64,000 bases of DNA from Paractinoplanes tereljensis (GTDB taxonomy: Bacteria > Actinomycetota > Actinomycetes > Mycobacteriales > Micromonosporaceae), in contig NZ_BOMY01000009.1 in the NCBI RefSeq assembly GCF_016862435.1, positions 1 through 64,000 of the forward strand, in the 5' to 3' direction. Positions 1 to 8,298 of this stretch are shown one piece after another. A model generated the notes under the pieces. It made no database searches. It had not been told where the DNA came from and saw nothing but the letters and a program-made list of their open reading frames with translations. The first letter of the stretch is position 1. Each line of letters opens with the position of its first letter. The translations under genes were made by a program, and so were the position numbers.

Positions 1-20
1 GCTGACCCCTGGGGGTCAGC
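1..20. terminator. perfect hairpin downstream of the DUF952 gene
   Basis: Nine-base-pair perfect inverted repeat (GCTGACCCC / GGGGTCAGC) with a 2-nt centre, 17 bases beyond the stop codon of the DUF952 gene. It probably ends the minus-strand rpmB-divergent operon (DAK kinase, recG, DUF952). The window edge hides any U-run, so termination is inferred. Confidence 0.5.
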
Positions 21-36
21 GCGCCTTTCTGTTTGG

Positions 37-381
37 CTAGAGGCCCGTCGGCGGCGAGAACGAGCCGTCGGCGTCCGGGAGGTAGTCGGTGACCGCCACG
101 ACCGCCTCGATCGGCAGCGCCGCGTAGAGGTGCGGGAAGAGGAGGCCGTCCGGGTGCGCCGGGTCGCCCTCCTCCCAGGTCACCTCTATTGGTAGCCGGG
201 ACTCGTCGATCTGCAGCAGGAGCAGGTCGGTGCGCCCGCGGAACAGGAACGTCGCCGGCTGATGCACCTGTTCTTCGGTGGAGCAGTGGATGTAGCCCTG
301 GGTGGCGAGCGTGTCGCCCTCGTAGACGCCCGCCGCGACCGCTTGCTCCCACGTGTCGCGCGGACAGATGTGCAGGATCAA
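37..381 (-). CDS. DUF952 domain-containing protein
   Basis: A 114-residue protein of the DUF952 family: the order LHICPRDTW, GYIHCSTEEQ, DLLLLQID and FPHLYAALP is the family pattern. The biochemical role is not established; the fold resembles small ADP-ribosyl/glutathione-transferase-like proteins but I would not assign a reaction. The start is TTG at 379-381, overlapping the recG stop as TTGA, with a GGAG ribosome site at about 386-389, so translation is probably coupled to recG. Last gene of the DAK-recG-DUF952 operon. Confidence 0.8.
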   Translation of the reverse strand: MILHICPRDTWEQAVAAGVYEGDTLATQGYIHCSTEEQVHQPATFLFRGRTDLLLLQIDESRLPIEVTWEEGDPAHPDGLLFPHLYAALPIEAVVAVTDYLPDADGSFSPPTGL

Positions 382-2591
382 CCCTTCTCCAAATACTCAG
401 CGCGTTCCTCGTCGACCAGCGCGGCCACCGAGGCGGCCAACGCCGGGTATTTCGTCAGGTCGGGGTCGTCGCCGATCAGCTCGGTGGCCTCGGCCCGGGC
501 CTCGGTGATCAGCTTGCTGTCCTGAAGAAGCGACAGCAACCTCAGATGCGAGTGCTTGCCGGACTGGGACGCCCCCAGCACGTCGCCCTCCCGGCGCTGC
601 TCCAGATCGATCTCGGAGAGCCGGAAACCGTCCGTCGTCGCGGCCACCGCGTCCAGCCGCTCGCGGGCCGCCGTGCCCTCCACCGACTCGGTGACCAGCA
701 GGCAGATGCCGGGCGCCGAGCCCCGGCCCACCCGGCCGCGCAACTGGTGCAGCTGGGAGACGCCGAACCGGTCGGCATCCATGATGATCATGACGGTGGA
801 GTTGGGCACGTCGACCCCGACCTCGATCACGGTCGTGGCGACCAGCACGTCCACCTCGCCCTTGGCGAAGGAGCGCATCACCGCGTCCTTCTCGTCGGCC
901 GGCAGCTTGCCGTGCAGCACCGCGATCCGCAGGCCCCGCAACGGCCCCTCGGCCAGCAGCGGGGCCACCTCGGTCACGGCCAGCGGCGGGCGACGGGCCG
1001 GCTCGTTGTCGCCCGGCGGTTCTTCCTCCTCGCCCTCGGCGGCACCGATCCGCGGGCAGACCACGTAGGCCTGGTGGCCGGCCTTCACCTCTTCGCGCAG
1101 CCGCTGCCAGGCCCGGTCGAGGAAGGCCGGGCGTTCCGGCGGCACCACGTGCGACGCGATCGGCGATCGGCCGCGCGGCAACTGCGACAGGGTGGACGTC
1201 TCGAGGTCGCCGTAGACGGTCATCGCGACCGTGCGCGGGATCGGCGTCGCCGTCATCACCAGGACGTGCGGCGGGACGGCCGCCTTGGCGCGCAACGCGT
1301 CCCGCTGCTCCACCCCGAACCGGTGCTGTTCGTCGACCACCACCAGGCCGAGATCGTGGAAGTCGACCCCCTCGTAAAGGAGAGCGTGCGTGCCGATCAC
1401 GATGCCGGCCGTCCCGTCCGCGACCTTGGCCAGCGCGGCCCGCCGGGCCGCCGCGCCGAGCGAACCGGTGACCAGGGCCAGCTGGGTGCCGGCCGGATCA
1501 CCGTCGATCTCGCCGGCCCGGCCGAGTGCGCCGAGCTGCTCGCTGATGCCGCGGAAGTGCTGGGTGGCGAGCACCTCGGTGGGCGCGAGCAGGGCCGCCT
1601 GGCCGCCCGAGTCGACCACCTGCAGCATCGCCCGCACCGAGACCAGCGTCTTGCCCGAGCCGACCTCGCCCTGCAACAGGCGGTGCATCGGGTGCGGTTT
1701 GGCCAGGTCGGCCGCGATCTCCTCGCCGACCGACTGCTGGCCCTCGGTCAATTCGTACGGCAGGCCGGCGTCGTATTTCGCCAGGATGCCGCCGTCGACC
1801 CGCGGCCGGGCGTGACCCGGGCTGCCGGCCGCGCGGGCCCGGCGCTGCACCAGGGTGAGCTGAACGGCGAACGCCTCGTCCCACTTCAGCCGGTACTTCG
1901 CGGAGTACAGCGCCTCTTTCGAGGTGGGGCGGTGGATCTCGCGCAGCGCGGTGCCGATGCCGACCAGGTTGCGGTTGGCCCGAACCGCACCCGGAAGGGG
2001 ATCGGCGGGCGGCTGGAAAGTGTCCAGGACCGTGCGCACGCACTTGGCGATCACCCAGGTCGGCACGGCCTGCGCGGCCGGGTAGACCGGGATCAGCGCG
2101 CCCGCGAACTCCTCGATCTCCTCGGCCGCCTCGTCCTGCGTCGCGTCGACACTCAGCAGTTGATAGGCCGGGCCGTTCAGCTGGCGCTTGCCCCGGAAAT
2201 CGGTGATCTTGCCGGCGAACAGCCCCCACCGACCCCGCCGCAACTCCCGCTCGCGCCACGCCTGGTTGAAGAACGTGCAGGTCAGCGTCGCGCCGGAACC
2301 GTCGCCGATGGTGATCTCGAGCATGTTGCCCTTGCGGGCCCGCATCGGTTTCACGCTCATCGACTGCACCTGGGCCAGCAGCGTCACCTGCTCGCCGATC
2401 TGCAGGTCGCGCATGTCGGTGTGCTCGCCGCGCTCGTCGTATCGCCGGGGGAAGTGGTAGATCAGGTCGCCGGCGGTGTGCAGCTCTAGATGGGTGGCGA
2501 GCGCCTTCGCGGTCTTCTCCCCGAGCACCGCGCGCAACGGCGTCGTGGTCGTCGTGGCGGTGACTTCCGCGCCGTCGGTCGGCTCGCTCAT
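378..2591 (-). CDS. recG: ATP-dependent DNA helicase RecG
   Basis: Superfamily 2 helicase that remodels stalled replication forks and branch-migrates Holliday junctions. The 737-residue protein has an N-terminal wedge/OB region (about residues 60-160), Walker A GEVGSGKT (about residue 310), a DEQH box (about 417), motif III TATPIPRT and the C-terminal motif VI HQLRGRVGRG, all intact. The ATG at 2589-2591 is preferred over an upstream in-frame start because it has AGAGGAG 5-7 nt upstream, a site that overlaps the stop codon of the DAK gene, implying coupled translation. The recG/DAK pair is conserved in Gram-positive genomes. Confidence 0.97.
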   Translation of the reverse strand: MSEPTDGAEVTATTTTTPLRAVLGEKTAKALATHLELHTAGDLIYHFPRRYDERGEHTDMRDLQIGEQVTLLAQVQSMSVKPMRARKGNMLEITIGDGSGATLTCTFFNQAWRERELRRGRWGLFAGKITDFRGKRQLNGPAYQLLSVDATQDEAAEEIEEFAGALIPVYPAAQAVPTWVIAKCVRTVLDTFQPPADPLPGAVRANRNLVGIGTALREIHRPTSKEALYSAKYRLKWDEAFAVQLTLVQRRARAAGSPGHARPRVDGGILAKYDAGLPYELTEGQQSVGEEIAADLAKPHPMHRLLQGEVGSGKTLVSVRAMLQVVDSGGQAALLAPTEVLATQHFRGISEQLGALGRAGEIDGDPAGTQLALVTGSLGAAARRAALAKVADGTAGIVIGTHALLYEGVDFHDLGLVVVDEQHRFGVEQRDALRAKAAVPPHVLVMTATPIPRTVAMTVYGDLETSTLSQLPRGRSPIASHVVPPERPAFLDRAWQRLREEVKAGHQAYVVCPRIGAAEGEEEEPPGDNEPARRPPLAVTEVAPLLAEGPLRGLRIAVLHGKLPADEKDAVMRSFAKGEVDVLVATTVIEVGVDVPNSTVMIIMDADRFGVSQLHQLRGRVGRGSAPGICLLVTESVEGTAARERLDAVAATTDGFRLSEIDLEQRREGDVLGASQSGKHSHLRLLSLLQDSKLITEARAEATELIGDDPDLTKYPALAASVAALVDEERAEYLEKG

Positions 2592-2601
2592 TCCGCTCCT
2601 C

Positions 2602-4272
2602 TCATTCCACGCCCACCAACAGGTGGTAGCGGGGCTGGCCGCCCGCATAGCACTGGAGCTCGACGAACGGCCAGGTCTGCCCGACGTGGCCGCGCAACGT
2701 CTCCTCCAGGGAGATCGGGGCGTCGGCCCCGAGCACCAGCGTGGTCAGCTCGCCACCGCCGCCGAGCATCCGGTCGAGCAGGCGGCGGCTCACGTCTTCC
2801 AGGTCGGCGCCGATCACGTGCACCTCGCCGTCCACCAGGCCGAGCAGGTCGCCGGCCCGGCACGGACCGGCCACCGTGAGCGAGTCGCGCTGGGCCGTGC
2901 ACACCTCGCCGTACCGGCAGGCGCCGGCCGCCTCGGCCATCGCGATGACGTCGTCGCTGAACGGCCGCCCGGCGTCCCGCACGGCCAGCGCCGCGAGTGC
3001 CTGCACCGGCGAGCGGGTCGGCACCACGCTCACCCGGACCCCCGAACCCTCCGCCTCCCGGGCGGCGGCGATGGCCACCGCGTGGGTGTTGGCGTCGTTG
3101 GGCAACAGCACCACGCAGCCGGCCCGGGTCGCCGCGATCGCCTTGACCATCTCCCGGGTCGACGGGTTCCGGTCGACCACGATCGCGCCCTCGTGCTCGA
3201 ACAGGGCGGCCAGCCCGTCCCCCGCCGCGACCACGACGGCCCCGCGCCGCAGCACCGGCCGTTCCTCGGCGGCCACCGCCGCATGGCCGCGCCCCGGTTC
3301 CAGCGGGGTGACGCTGATCCGATGCGGCCGCCCGGCCACCACCCCGGCCTCGACGGCCGCCCCGATCTCCGCGGCCGCCACGTGCACATGCACGTTCCAG
3401 GTGCCGTCCCCCGACCCGACCACGACCAGCGAATCCCCCAGCCCGTCCAGCACCCGCCGCAGCTCCCCGACGGCCGCGTCCGGCGCCTCCAACAGGTATT
3501 GCACCTCGTAGCCGAAACCATCTCCGCCGGCTTCCGCCCTCGCGGGAACACTCCCGGCCGTGCCCACCTCGGCGGGATCGGCCGGCTCCTCGCCGGAGTC
3601 GGCCGCCGGGTGGGGTGGGTCGGCCGGGGTCAGGGCTTCGACCAAGGCGTCCAGCAGGAGGCACAGGCCTCGGCCGCCGGCGTCGACCACGCCGGCGCGG
3701 GCCAGGATCGGGAGCTGCTGGGGAGTGCGGGCCAGGGCCTCGGAGGCGGCGACCGCTGCCGCTCGGGCCACCGCGAGCAGGTCGTCGGACTTGATGCGGC
3801 CCGCGCCCTCGGCCGCGGCCGCCACCACCGACAGCACGGTGCCCTCAACCGGGCGGGCCACCGCCGCGTAGGCGGCCTCGGTGGCCGACCGCAGCGCCCG
3901 GGCCAGCTCGCCGCCGCGCACGGCAACCGAGGTGGCCATGCTGTCGGCCATCCCCCGGAGAATCTGCGAGACGATCACGCCGGAGTTGCCCCGGGCCCCG
4001 AGCAGGGCACCCCGGGCCATCCGCCCCAGGGCCCGGCCCGGCGCCCTGGCCGCTGCCGGCGCCGCCAGCACATCGCCGGAGAGCGCCGCGGCCTGGGCCT
4101 CGTCGAGGGCCTGCTGAGCGGAGGTGAGGGTGAGCACGAGGTTGGTGCCGGTGTCGCCGTCGGGCACCGGGTAGACGTTCAGCTCGTCGATTTCGTGTTG
4201 ATGGGCACGCAGCGCTTCCAGCCCACCACCGCACCAGCGGTGGACCGCGGCGTCGTCGAGGGTCTTCAGCAC
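2602..4272 (-). CDS. DAK2 (DhaL-type) kinase-domain protein, YloV/FakA-like
   Basis: A 556-residue protein with an N-terminal DhaL/DAK2 nucleotide-binding domain (VYPVPDGDTGTN, about residues 33-45, is the Mg-ATP loop) and a long C-terminal DegV/DAK1-like region. The architecture matches YloV/FakA, which in firmicutes phosphorylates fatty acids held by FakB. Whether this actinobacterial copy does so is inference, since no fakB-like gene is present here. It sits immediately upstream of recG and divergent from rpmB, a conserved arrangement. The GTG start at 4270-4272 is supported by a TACGAT -10 box six bases upstream, so the transcript is probably leaderless. Confidence 0.85.
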   Translation of the reverse strand: MLKTLDDAAVHRWCGGGLEALRAHQHEIDELNVYPVPDGDTGTNLVLTLTSAQQALDEAQAAALSGDVLAAPAAARAPGRALGRMARGALLGARGNSGVIVSQILRGMADSMATSVAVRGGELARALRSATEAAYAAVARPVEGTVLSVVAAAAEGAGRIKSDDLLAVARAAAVAASEALARTPQQLPILARAGVVDAGGRGLCLLLDALVEALTPADPPHPAADSGEEPADPAEVGTAGSVPARAEAGGDGFGYEVQYLLEAPDAAVGELRRVLDGLGDSLVVVGSGDGTWNVHVHVAAAEIGAAVEAGVVAGRPHRISVTPLEPGRGHAAVAAEERPVLRRGAVVVAAGDGLAALFEHEGAIVVDRNPSTREMVKAIAATRAGCVVLLPNDANTHAVAIAAAREAEGSGVRVSVVPTRSPVQALAALAVRDAGRPFSDDVIAMAEAAGACRYGEVCTAQRDSLTVAGPCRAGDLLGLVDGEVHVIGADLEDVSRRLLDRMLGGGGELTTLVLGADAPISLEETLRGHVGQTWPFVELQCYAGGQPRYHLLVGVE

Positions 4273-4278
4273 GCGAAA

Positions 4279-4284
4279 ATCGTA
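4279..4284 (-). promoter_or_regulatory. -10 box for a leaderless DAK-recG transcript
   Basis: TACGAT on the minus strand, separated by 6 nt from the GTG start of the DAK gene. This TANNNT spacing puts the transcription start on or next to the start codon. No Shine-Dalgarno sequence is visible. Confidence 0.5.
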
Positions 4285-4331
4285 CTAACCACCCCTGACA
4301 TTCGCCCGTGACCGCACCCTGACCGGGGCGA

Positions 4332-4362
4332 TTGGCTGTCTTGGTGGGGCATCGGGTAACCT
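4332..4362 (+). promoter_or_regulatory. candidate rpmB promoter
   Basis: TAACCT at 4357-4362 fits an actinobacterial -10 box; TTGGCT at 4332-4337 is a loose -35 with a long 19-nt spacer. This would give an untranslated leader of about 60 nt before rpmB. Assigned by eye only. Confidence 0.35.
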
Positions 4363-4428
4363 TGCCGGGTTGCCCAAGCGGTGTTGGCTGGGCGCCTTCA
4401 AGTTTCGCTGAGAACTCAGGAGTACCCC

Positions 4429-4620
4429 GTGGCTAGCGTGTGCGACGTCTGTGGCAAGGGACCGGGCTTCGGCCACAACGTGTCCCACTCGCACCGGCGG
4501 ACCAACCGCCGCTGGAACCCGAACATCCAGTCGGTGCGCACCCCGGCCGGTGGTGGCACGACCAAGAAGGTCAAGGCCTGCACCTCGTGCATCAAGGCCG
4601 GCAAGGTCGTGCGCGCCTAA
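4429..4620 (+). CDS. rpmB: 50S ribosomal protein L28, zinc-ribbon (C+) form
   Basis: A 63-residue large-subunit protein. It begins with CDVCGKGP, has the L28 signature [18 protein letters not shown] and ends with [12 protein letters not shown]. The two CxxC pairs make this the zinc-binding C+ form. Start GTG at 4429 is chosen because AGGAG lies 6 nt upstream; the upstream in-frame extension has no family counterpart. In other actinobacteria, genomes with a C+ L28 often carry a zinc-independent paralogue under Zur control elsewhere; that is background knowledge, not visible here. Monocistronic, followed by a strong terminator. Confidence 0.96.
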   Translation: MASVCDVCGKGPGFGHNVSHSHRRTNRRWNPNIQSVRTPAGGGTTKKVKACTSCIKAGKVVRA

Positions 4621-4641
4621 CTCTGGCGCATCAGACACATC

Positions 4642-4668
4642 AGCCGCCGGGCCAGTGGCCCGGCGGCT
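4642..4668. terminator. rpmB terminator, probably bidirectional
   Basis: Twelve-base-pair perfect GC-rich stem (AGCCGCCGGGCC / GGCCCGGCGGCT) with a 3-nt AGT loop, followed by ATTTGTGTG. It lies between the convergent rpmB and GNAT genes and can serve both. Confidence 0.75.
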
Positions 4669-4694
4669 ATTTGTGTGCCTGAAGCGTTGTGTGC

Positions 4695-5153
4695 CTAAAG
4701 CGCCTTCGCGAAGGACAGCACGCCGTCCTCCCCGGCGTAGAAACCGAAGTCCGCGATCCGGACGTAACCGGCCGACTCGTACAGATTGATCGCCTCGGGC
4801 TGCCGGTCCCCGGTCTCCAGGATCAGCCGGGTGCAGCCGGCCTCGCGGGCCGATTCCTCGATCGTGGCGAGCAGGCGGCGGCCCAGGCCCCGGCCGCGGG
4901 CCGACTTCGCGGTGAACATGCGCTTCAGCTCGGCGTCGTCGCCGTGCCGACGCCAGCCGGCGCAGCCGACGAGTTTCTCGCCGTCGTCAGCCACGAAGAA
5001 CGCGCCGGCCGGTGGGGTGAAGTCGCCGTCGCCGATGGGCGTGTCGTCGCCGCTGCCGCCGTACCGTTCGGAGAGTTCGTCGAGGACGTCGACGAGCAGG
5101 GCGCGAACGGCCGGCTCGCCGAAGTCCACCATCTTGATCTTGATCTCGGACAC
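4695..5153 (-). CDS. GNAT family N-acetyltransferase
   Basis: A 152-residue acetyltransferase. The acetyl-CoA-binding motif A is RGRGLGRRLL (about residues 89-98), preceded by the beta4 strand ELKRMFT and followed by INLYESAGYVRI near the C-terminus. Substrate unknown. The GTG at 5153 is chosen over a longer reading because a TACAGT -10 box sits exactly 6 nt upstream, in the stop region of thiL, so this gene probably has its own leaderless promoter although only 13 bases separate it from thiL. Confidence 0.85.
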   Translation of the reverse strand: MSEIKIKMVDFGEPAVRALLVDVLDELSERYGGSGDDTPIGDGDFTPPAGAFFVADDGEKLVGCAGWRRHGDDAELKRMFTAKSARGRGLGRRLLATIEESAREAGCTRLILETGDRQPEAINLYESAGYVRIADFGFYAGEDGVLSFAKAL

Positions 5154-5159
5154 GACCCG

Positions 5160-5165
5160 ACTGTA
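5160..5165 (-). promoter_or_regulatory. -10 box for a leaderless GNAT transcript
   Basis: TACAGT, 6 nt from the GTG at 5153, placed just after the thiL stop codon. It suggests the GNAT gene is transcribed on its own as well as by read-through from thiL. Confidence 0.45.
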
Positions 5166-5166
5166 A

Positions 5167-6105
5167 CTACTTGAAGTGGTCCCAGCCTCGGGGCCCGGAC
5201 CAGGGCTTGCGGTCGACCGTGACACCCTCGCCGTCGTACACCCGGCCGATCTCGTGCCAGCCCTCGGGCAGTGGCGTGCCGGGCGGGAAGGTCGCGGCGA
5301 GCGCGTGGTCGTCGCCGCCGCCGAGAAGCCACTGGAGCGGGTCGACGCCGAGGGCCAGCGCCGCGTCCCGCATGTGCGGCGGAGCCGTGAAGGCGTCGCT
5401 GTGCACGTCGATGGCGACCAGGCCGGCCGAGGCGATCTGCCCGAGGTCCTGCAGCAGGCCGTCCGAGATGTCGATCATCGAGGTGGCACCGTGCCGGGCG
5501 GCCAGCGGACCGGCCTGGTACGGCACGTCGGGCCGCCGGTACGCCTCGACCAGCGCCTTCGGCGTACGGAATCCGCGGGAGAGAATCGTGTAACCGGCCG
5601 CCGCGTGCCCGGTGCGCCCGGCCAGGGCGAGAACGTCGCCCGGCTGTGCCCCGCTGCGCAGCACCGGCGGCCGGCCGCCCAGGTCGCCCAGCGCGGTGAC
5701 CGCGACGGTGAGCGTCGGGCTCGACGACATGTCGCCGCCCACCACGCTCGCGCCGACCAGCGCGGCCTCGGCCGACAGGCCGACCGCCAGCTCCTCGGCC
5801 CAGCCGACCTCCAGGTCGCCGGGCGCGCAGAGCGCCACCAGCAACGCCGTCGGGGTGGCACCCATGGCCGCGATGTCGGCCAGGTTGGCCGCGGCGGCCC
5901 GGTGGCCGATGTCGGTGGCACTGCCCCAATCGCGGCGGAAGTGCCGGCCCTCGACCAGCACGTCGGTGGAGGCCACCACCCGTCCGTCGGGCGCGGCCAC
6001 CACCGCACCGTCGTCGCCCGGTCCGAGCAGAACCGTCGGGCCGGTTTCGAGCCGCGAGACGACCCGGGCAATCAGCCCGAACTCGCCGATCTCGGCAATG
6101 CTCAC
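5167..6105 (-). CDS. thiL: thiamine-monophosphate kinase
   Basis: Phosphorylates thiamine monophosphate to thiamine pyrophosphate with ATP, the last step of cofactor synthesis. Its 312 residues carry the ThiL/PurM-family marks: GPGDDGAVV near residue 28, STDVLVEGRHF, NLADIAAMGA and VVGGDMS, all metal/ATP ligands present. The GTG start at 6103-6105 has GGAAAGG about 10 nt upstream. TPP made here is the cofactor of IlvB encoded later in the window. No TPP riboswitch is visible upstream. Confidence 0.95.
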   Translation of the reverse strand: MSIAEIGEFGLIARVVSRLETGPTVLLGPGDDGAVVAAPDGRVVASTDVLVEGRHFRRDWGSATDIGHRAAAANLADIAAMGATPTALLVALCAPGDLEVGWAEELAVGLSAEAALVGASVVGGDMSSSPTLTVAVTALGDLGGRPPVLRSGAQPGDVLALAGRTGHAAAGYTILSRGFRTPKALVEAYRRPDVPYQAGPLAARHGATSMIDISDGLLQDLGQIASAGLVAIDVHSDAFTAPPHMRDAALALGVDPLQWLLGGGDDHALAATFPPGTPLPEGWHEIGRVYDGEGVTVDRKPWSGPRGWDHFK

Positions 6106-6204
6106 TGTGTGCAGCCTTTCCGTACCGGTGGCATCCCGCAGCCGTGTCGATTCTTACGGTAGTTTCACGTTCGAGTTACGGCTGGCGGCGGATGGGAGCG
6201 GATC

Positions 6205-6438
6205 GTGGTCCAGGCATACATCCTGATCCAAACAGAGGTCGGAAGGGCCCATGACGTGGCCGCCGCGATAGGCAAAATACCCGGGGTCATCCGGGTGGAC
6301 GCGGTGACCGGCCCGTACGACGTGGTGGTGTTGGCCGAAGCACACACCGTCGACGATCTCGGTGGGCTGATTGTGAGCCACGTCCAGAACGTCACGGGCA
6401 TCATGCGGACCCTCACCTGCTCCGTGGTAAACCTCTGA
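6205..6438 (+). CDS. stand-alone Lrp/AsnC ligand-binding (RAM) domain protein
   Basis: A 77-residue protein made of one RAM domain with no helix-turn-helix: VQAYILIQTEVGRAHDV, GVIRVDAVTGPYDVVVL and SHVQNVTGIMRTLTCSVV. Such proteins assemble like the effector half of Lrp regulators and may bind amino acids or pair with full-length Lrp proteins. GTG start at 6205 with GGGAG 6 nt upstream. It is two bases from the DUF3515 gene, so the two are probably cotranscribed; the region divergent from thiL holds their promoter. Confidence 0.85.
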   Translation: MVQAYILIQTEVGRAHDVAAAIGKIPGVIRVDAVTGPYDVVVLAEAHTVDDLGGLIVSHVQNVTGIMRTLTCSVVNL

Positions 6439-6440
6439 GC

Positions 6441-7085
6441 ATGGTCGACGTGGAGGCTCCCCCGGAACAGCGGAAGAAACCGGACTCGACGACGCGGGGT
6501 GCGGCCCTCTGGGCTGCCGCGATCGCCGTGCCGGTGGCGCTGCTGGTGGGCATCCTCGCGTTCGGGAAGATGGCGCCGCGCGACGACGCGGATGCCCAGC
6601 CCAACCCGTCGGCGACCGGACCGGCGGCGGTTCCGTCCACAGCGGTCCAACTGGCCGCGCCCAAACTGGACGCTCGCACCACGCAGGTCTGCTTGGCCGT
6701 GACGTCGCAGTTGCCGACCGAGCTGCGCGACCTGCCGGCTCGCAAGGTGAGTGCCGGCCCCGAGCAGAACGCTGCCTACGGCGAACCCCCGATCACGGTG
6801 GCCTGCGGAATCACCCAGCCCACGATGTGCGAGCGGGTGGACGGCGGGCACGACGGCTGCGTCCCATTGGACGCCACCATGTTCGCGATGAACGGGGTCT
6901 GCTGGTGGGGCGACGACGGCCCGGCCGCCGACGTGTTCACCACGATGGACCGTGAGGTGGCCGTGCAGGTGACGGTGCCGGGCAGCTATCAACAGACGGC
7001 GCAGTGGGCGAACGAGTTCTCCGACGCCGTGGTGAAGACGATCAAGTCGAAGACCAACGGCGTGCCCTCGGGCTGCACTCAGTAG
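6441..7085 (+). CDS. DUF3515 family membrane-anchored protein
   Basis: A 214-residue protein with a short cytosolic start, one transmembrane helix (about residues 22-42) and an extracytoplasmic domain with several Cys (VCLAV, VACGI, MCERV, GVCWW, SGCTQ), probably disulfide-bonded. The stretch AYGEPPITVACGI is the DUF3515 signature. In mycobacteria a DUF3515 gene also lies next to ddl and thiL, suggesting a cell-envelope role, but no function is known. Confidence 0.8.
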   Translation: MVDVEAPPEQRKKPDSTTRGAALWAAAIAVPVALLVGILAFGKMAPRDDADAQPNPSATGPAAVPSTAVQLAAPKLDARTTQVCLAVTSQLPTELRDLPARKVSAGPEQNAAYGEPPITVACGITQPTMCERVDGGHDGCVPLDATMFAMNGVCWWGDDGPAADVFTTMDREVAVQVTVPGSYQQTAQWANEFSDAVVKTIKSKTNGVPSGCTQ

Positions 7086-7095
7086 CTGAGCCGCC

Positions 7096-8190
7096 TTAGT
7101 GCAGCCCGGTTCCGCGGCGTAGCGCGGTGCGGATCAGCCGGTCGACAACCTTCGGGTATTCGAGGCCGGTGGCCGCCCACATCAGCGGGAACATCGAGGT
7201 CGGCGTCATGCCGGGCATCGTGTTGATCTCGTTGAGGTAGATCTGGTGGTCGGCGGTGACGAAGAAGTCGACCCGGGCCAGGCCGGCGCAGTCGAGCGCG
7301 GTGAAGGTGCGCCGGGCGTACTCCTGGACCTGCGCGGTCACCTCGGCGGGCAGATCGGCCGGGATGTCGTAGCGGCTGCCCTCGAGGTATTTCGTCTCGA
7401 AGTCGTACCAGTCGTTGCCGTCGACGTGGATCTCGGCGAGCAGCGACGACTCGGGCGCGCCACCGGCCTCGCCCTCGAGCACCCCGCACTCGATCTCGCG
7501 GCCCACGATCGCGGACTCGACCAGCACCTTCGGGTCGATCTGCCGGGCCTTGGCGATGGCCTCGTCGAGGTCGGCCCAGTCGGTGACCTTGGTGATGCCG
7601 TGCGACGAACCGGCCCGGGACGGCTTCACGAAGACCGGGAGGCCCAGTCGTTCCTTGTCGGCCTCGGACAACTCGACGCCGGCCCGGAGCACCGCGTAGG
7701 GGCCGACCGGGATGCCCTCGATGATCGCCAGCTTCTTGGTGAATTCCTTGTCCATGGCGGCGGCCGAGGCGAAGACGTTGGCCCCGACGTAGGGAATGCC
7801 GGCCATCTCGAGCAGGCCCTGGATGGTGCCGTCCTCGCCGTAGGCGCCGTGCAGCACCGGGAAGACCACGTCGACGCCGGCCAGCGAGGAGATGCCGGCC
7901 ACCGGGTCGCGCACGATCAGCTCGGTCGCGGTCGGGTCGGCCGCGAGCACCACCGCGTTGCCGCTGGCCGCGGTGATCTCGGGCAGCCGCCGGTCGGTGA
8001 TGGCCAGGTTGGCCGGGTCACCGCCGGCCAGCACCCAGGCGCCGTCGCGGGTGATGCCGACCGGGACAACCTCGTACTGGTCGGGGTCGAGAGCGCCAAG
8101 GAGGCTCCCGGCGCTCACGCACGAGATCGCGTGCTCGGTGCTGCGACCACCGAACACGAGCGCGACGCGGGTCTTCCGAGGAGTCGTCAC
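7096..8190 (-). CDS. ddl: D-alanine--D-alanine ligase
   Basis: ATP-grasp ligase making the D-Ala-D-Ala terminus of peptidoglycan precursors in the cytoplasm. The 364-residue protein has VALVFGGRSTEHAIS at the N-terminus, FPVLHGAYGEDGTIQG, the ATP-grasp FVKPSRAGSSHG, and LNEINTMPGMTPTSM with the Mg ligands. The omega-loop reads WYDFETKYLEG, with the Tyr typical of D-Ala-D-Ala rather than vancomycin-resistance D-Ala-D-Lac ligases. GTG start at 8188-8190 with GGAAGG upstream. Convergent with the DUF3515 gene. Confidence 0.95.
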   Translation of the reverse strand: MTTPRKTRVALVFGGRSTEHAISCVSAGSLLGALDPDQYEVVPVGITRDGAWVLAGGDPANLAITDRRLPEITAASGNAVVLAADPTATELIVRDPVAGISSLAGVDVVFPVLHGAYGEDGTIQGLLEMAGIPYVGANVFASAAAMDKEFTKKLAIIEGIPVGPYAVLRAGVELSEADKERLGLPVFVKPSRAGSSHGITKVTDWADLDEAIAKARQIDPKVLVESAIVGREIECGVLEGEAGGAPESSLLAEIHVDGNDWYDFETKYLEGSRYDIPADLPAEVTAQVQEYARRTFTALDCAGLARVDFFVTADHQIYLNEINTMPGMTPTSMFPLMWAATGLEYPKVVDRLIRTALRRGTGLH

Positions 8191-8298
8191 TTTTCTCGCG
8201 CCTTCCAGCTAGCGGGCATGCCGGGGGTGACCCTACTCTGCGTAAGCCACTCACGGGATCACCCGGCCGCCGCCACGGGACAAGGGAACTACGGGTTC

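Noticed and set aside
189..2489. 766-codon open frame on the plus strand opposite recG
   Set aside because: Arg/Gly/Ala-rich antisense shadow of a clearly recognisable RecG; no domain, typical of high-GC reverse frames.
2476..4311. 611-codon plus-strand open frame opposite the DAK gene
   Set aside because: Low-complexity shadow; the minus strand encodes the conserved DAK2 protein.
4365..4390. TGCCCAAGCGGTGTTGGCTGG resembles the D-arm of a Leu/Ser tRNA
   Set aside because: No acceptor, anticodon or T-arm follows in either direction; it is the rpmB leader.
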